DNA from: Streptomyces zhaozhouensis
Lineage (GTDB): Bacteria > Actinomycetota > Actinomycetes > Streptomycetales > Streptomycetaceae
NCBI RefSeq assembly: GCF_900230195.1
Contig: NZ_OCNE01000033.1
Coordinates: 1 to 33,140, forward strand
Length of the DNA: 33,140 bases
Reading direction: 5' to 3'
Shown here: piece after piece, positions 31,848 to 33,140 of the stretch
How positions within the stretch are numbered: the first letter of the stretch is position 1
Layout: every line of letters begins with the position of its first letter
Made by a program: the position numbers and the translations under genes
The notes under the pieces: generated by a model
Told to the model about the DNA's origin: nothing
Database searches by the model: none
The model's input: the letters and a program-made list of their open reading frames with translations, nothing else

Positions 31848-32090
31848 ATGTTGGGAGCCGACTTCGGGGCTCAGCTCCCCGGAGGGGCGGGACCGAGCCC
31901 GGAGTACCCAGCTGACGGCCAGGTTCCGAGCGCGACTGCGCCCACAGCACCGTCGGGGACATACACGCCGACGGCAGCATCCTGCCCCATGCCTCCCCCT
32001 GTCTTACTCACTACGATGGCGCGTGGGCCTGAGGTAACCTCACGGGACCGAATGCTCACGGGGGGTGGGACTGGTGGCGCGGCCGTCTGA
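31848..32090 (+). CDS. Possible small protein overlapping the start of the right rhs gene
   Basis: An 80-residue ORF, MLGADFGAQLPGGAGPSPEY at its start and TTMARGPEVTSRDRMLTGGG near its end, whose stop lies 17 bp inside the rhs gene. The Pro/Ala/Gly-rich first half looks disordered. The arm homology shared with the left rhs copy begins inside this ORF, so both copies keep its last ~19 codons. The overlap would couple it to rhs. GC at third positions is lower than in core genes and the SD is weak, so it may be leader DNA. Confidence 0.4.
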   Translation: MLGADFGAQLPGGAGPSPEYPADGQVPSATAPTAPSGTYTPTAASCPMPPPVLLTTMARGPEVTSRDRMLTGGGTGGAAV

Positions 32091-33140
32091 CTGGTCACCG
32101 GTGGACATGGACCGCGATCCGACGCCGGGGGACCCGGACGAGGTCCGGGAACTCGCGGACGAGTTGGGGGAGTTCGCCGACGATGTCGGTGAGGCGCTCG
32201 GCAAGATCCGGGGCATGGCGGGCGAGCGGGCCATGCTGGAGTGGGCGGGGCTGTCCGCGGACGCGTTCCGGCGGGAGTTCGACGGTGTGCCGGACAACCT
32301 CACCAAACTCGAGGACTCCTACTCCCTGTGCTCACAGGCGCTGCACACCTACTGGCCCAAACTCCAAACCGCCCAGGGCATGGCCGACCGTGCCCTGGAC
32401 CGCGCCATCACCGCCCAGGCCGACCTCGCCTCCGCCCAGACCGCGCTCGGCGACGCCACCGACTGGGTCGGCCGCGCCGGCGACGAAGCCGAACGCCTCC
32501 AACGCGAAGGCGAACGCGACAACGTCGAACCACCCGACGAAGCCGACGTCCGCGCCGCCACCCGCGACCAACAAGCCGCCGAAGCCGCCGCCGGCGCCGC
32601 CCAAAACAGGGTCAACGACGCCCAGGAACGCCTGACCGCAGCACGCCAACTCGCCCTCGACGCGCAGGAGATGCGCGAGGAAGCCGCACGCCAGTGCGCC
32701 CGCGACATCGATGAGGCTTCCGACGCCGGCATCCAAAACCGCCGCTGGTGGGAGAAGGCCATCAAGTGGGTGACCGACAACTGGGACACCCTGGTCGAGA
32801 TCTGCAAGGTCATCGTCGCCGTCCTCGGCGTCGTGGTGATGATCATCGGCGGCCCTCTCGCCTGGGTGGTGCTGGCGGCAGCGCTGGTCGTCCTCGCCGA
32901 CACCCTCATCAAATACGCACGCGGAGAAGCCGGACTCCTCGACGTCGCCTTCGCCGCACTCGACTGCATCCCCGGCATGAAAGGACTCACCACCCTCGGC
33001 GGCCTCGCCCGAGGACTACGCGGCGCCGCCAGCACAGGACTACGCGGGCTGCGCCAAGGCGCCCTCGGCCTCGGCCGGCGCACCCGGGGCGACGGCGTCC
33101 CGATGAACGGGCGCAACGCCTGCGGCGACCCCGTCGACGT
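32033..33140. repeat. Right arm of 1.1-kb inverted repeat (rhs 5' region)
   Basis: This is the inverse partner of 1-1108. The inner boundary is abrupt: GGTAACCT is shared (32033-32040 with 1101-1108) and the next bases inward differ. The arm ends at the window edge within the CGDPVDV codons, so the true repeat may extend further. Confidence 0.93.
32074..33140 (+). CDS. RHS/YD-repeat polymorphic toxin, N-terminal part (right copy, runs off window)
   Basis: This open frame runs from GTG 32074 to the window edge (355 codons). GGGGGTGGGA just upstream may serve as ribosome site; GTG 32065 is an alternative. The layout equals the left copy: a helical N-terminal domain with WAG at 57-59, an Ala/Glu/Arg coiled-coil-like region (~100-220), a hydrophobic stretch (~240-280, VAVLGVVVMIIGGPLAWVVL), a Gly/Arg-rich link and the CGDPVDV entry to the RHS part. 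A few residues differ from the left copy (for example Gly32 against Gln32). By family it would be a secreted interbacterial toxin, probably exported by a type VII-like route; the toxin domain is outside the window. Confidence 0.82.
   Translation, partial: MARPSDWSPVDMDRDPTPGDPDEVRELADELGEFADDVGEALGKIRGMAGERAMLEWAGLSADAFRREFDGVPDNLTKLEDSYSLCSQALHTYWPKLQTAQGMADRALDRAITAQADLASAQTALGDATDWVGRAGDEAERLQREGERDNVEPPDEADVRAATRDQQAAEAAAGAAQNRVNDAQERLTAARQLALDAQEMREEAARQCARDIDEASDAGIQNRRWWEKAIKWVTDNWDTLVEICKVIVAVLGVVVMIIGGPLAWVVLAAALVVLADTLIKYARGEAGLLDVAFAALDCIPGMKGLTTLGGLARGLRGAASTGLRGLRQGALGLGRRTRGDGVPMNGRNACGDPVD

Noticed and set aside
1..33140. The end repeats as linear-replicon telomeres (terminal inverted repeats)
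   Set aside because: The arms are coding rhs sequence that runs off the window, show no clustered terminal palindromes, and enclose housekeeping genes.
1..33140. A composite transposon bounded by the inverted arms
   Set aside because: The arms contain no transposase or IS ends, and the enclosed DNA is mostly conserved chromosomal core.

Overview
The window is high-GC actinobacterial DNA, almost certainly from a Streptomyces or a close relative. The evidence is the strong G/C third-position bias, GTG starts, a WblA-type WhiB protein, and two gene orders typical of actinobacterial chromosomes. These are ffs-dnaX-ybaB-recR...ask, and RidA / two ArsA-like ATPases / wblA / class A PBP / metallophosphoesterase. 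The second order matches the M. tuberculosis order Rv3678c to Rv3683.

The layout is a conserved core between two accessory flanks. The core (about 8.7-31.8 kb) holds tRNA-Ser, SRP RNA, dnaX, ybaB, recR and a DUF5063 gene, then a PAS/GAF/SpoIIE phosphatase and a DUF2625 gene on the minus strand. Aspartokinase follows, then an ECF sigma factor with a coupled membrane protein, SURF1, an S9 peptidase, DUF4177 and RidA, and two ArsA-like ATPases. The core ends with wblA, a bifunctional PBP, YqeY, a metallophosphoesterase and tRNA-Pro(CGG). asd, which usually follows ask, is not in the window.

Both edges carry the 5' part of an rhs/YD-repeat polymorphic-toxin gene, and both genes point outward. 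The two copies form an inverted repeat of about 1.1 kb (1-1108 and 32033-33140) that aligns without net indel at both ends. Inside these arms lies a second inverted pair: a 46-bp exact copy of the 3' half of tRNA-Pro at 8004-8049 (minus) and the intact tRNA-Pro at 31708-31781 (plus). The core is therefore bracketed by nested inverted repeats, tRNA-Pro 3' end then rhs, on both sides. This looks like the scar of an inversion or an inverted duplication at a tRNA-Pro integration hotspot, and the rhs arms could still support inversion of the whole core.

The left flank (1.1-8.6 kb) is a graveyard of accessory DNA. It contains a plus-strand pseudogene, a three-gene unknown operon with ATGA overlaps, and frameshifted remnants of a lanthipeptide locus (LanC and a thiopeptide-type LanB-like protein). 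It also holds an IS30 transposase tail, an orphan rhs tip ending in a probable ADP-ribosyltransferase toxin with an overlapping probable immunity gene, an IS5-type transposase head fused to that tip, the tRNA fragment, and a short relaxase-like N-terminus. The right flank is compact: tRNA-Pro, a terminator, a possible small ORF, then the second rhs gene.

Beyond the toxin material, the most unusual signals are a canonical A-AAA-AAT slippery heptamer with a hairpin 8 nt downstream in the second ArsA-like gene, an Arg-Asp/Gly repeat tail on the PBP, and an internal SD-GTG start for an aspartokinase beta subunit. All calls come from reading the sequence; no database search was possible.
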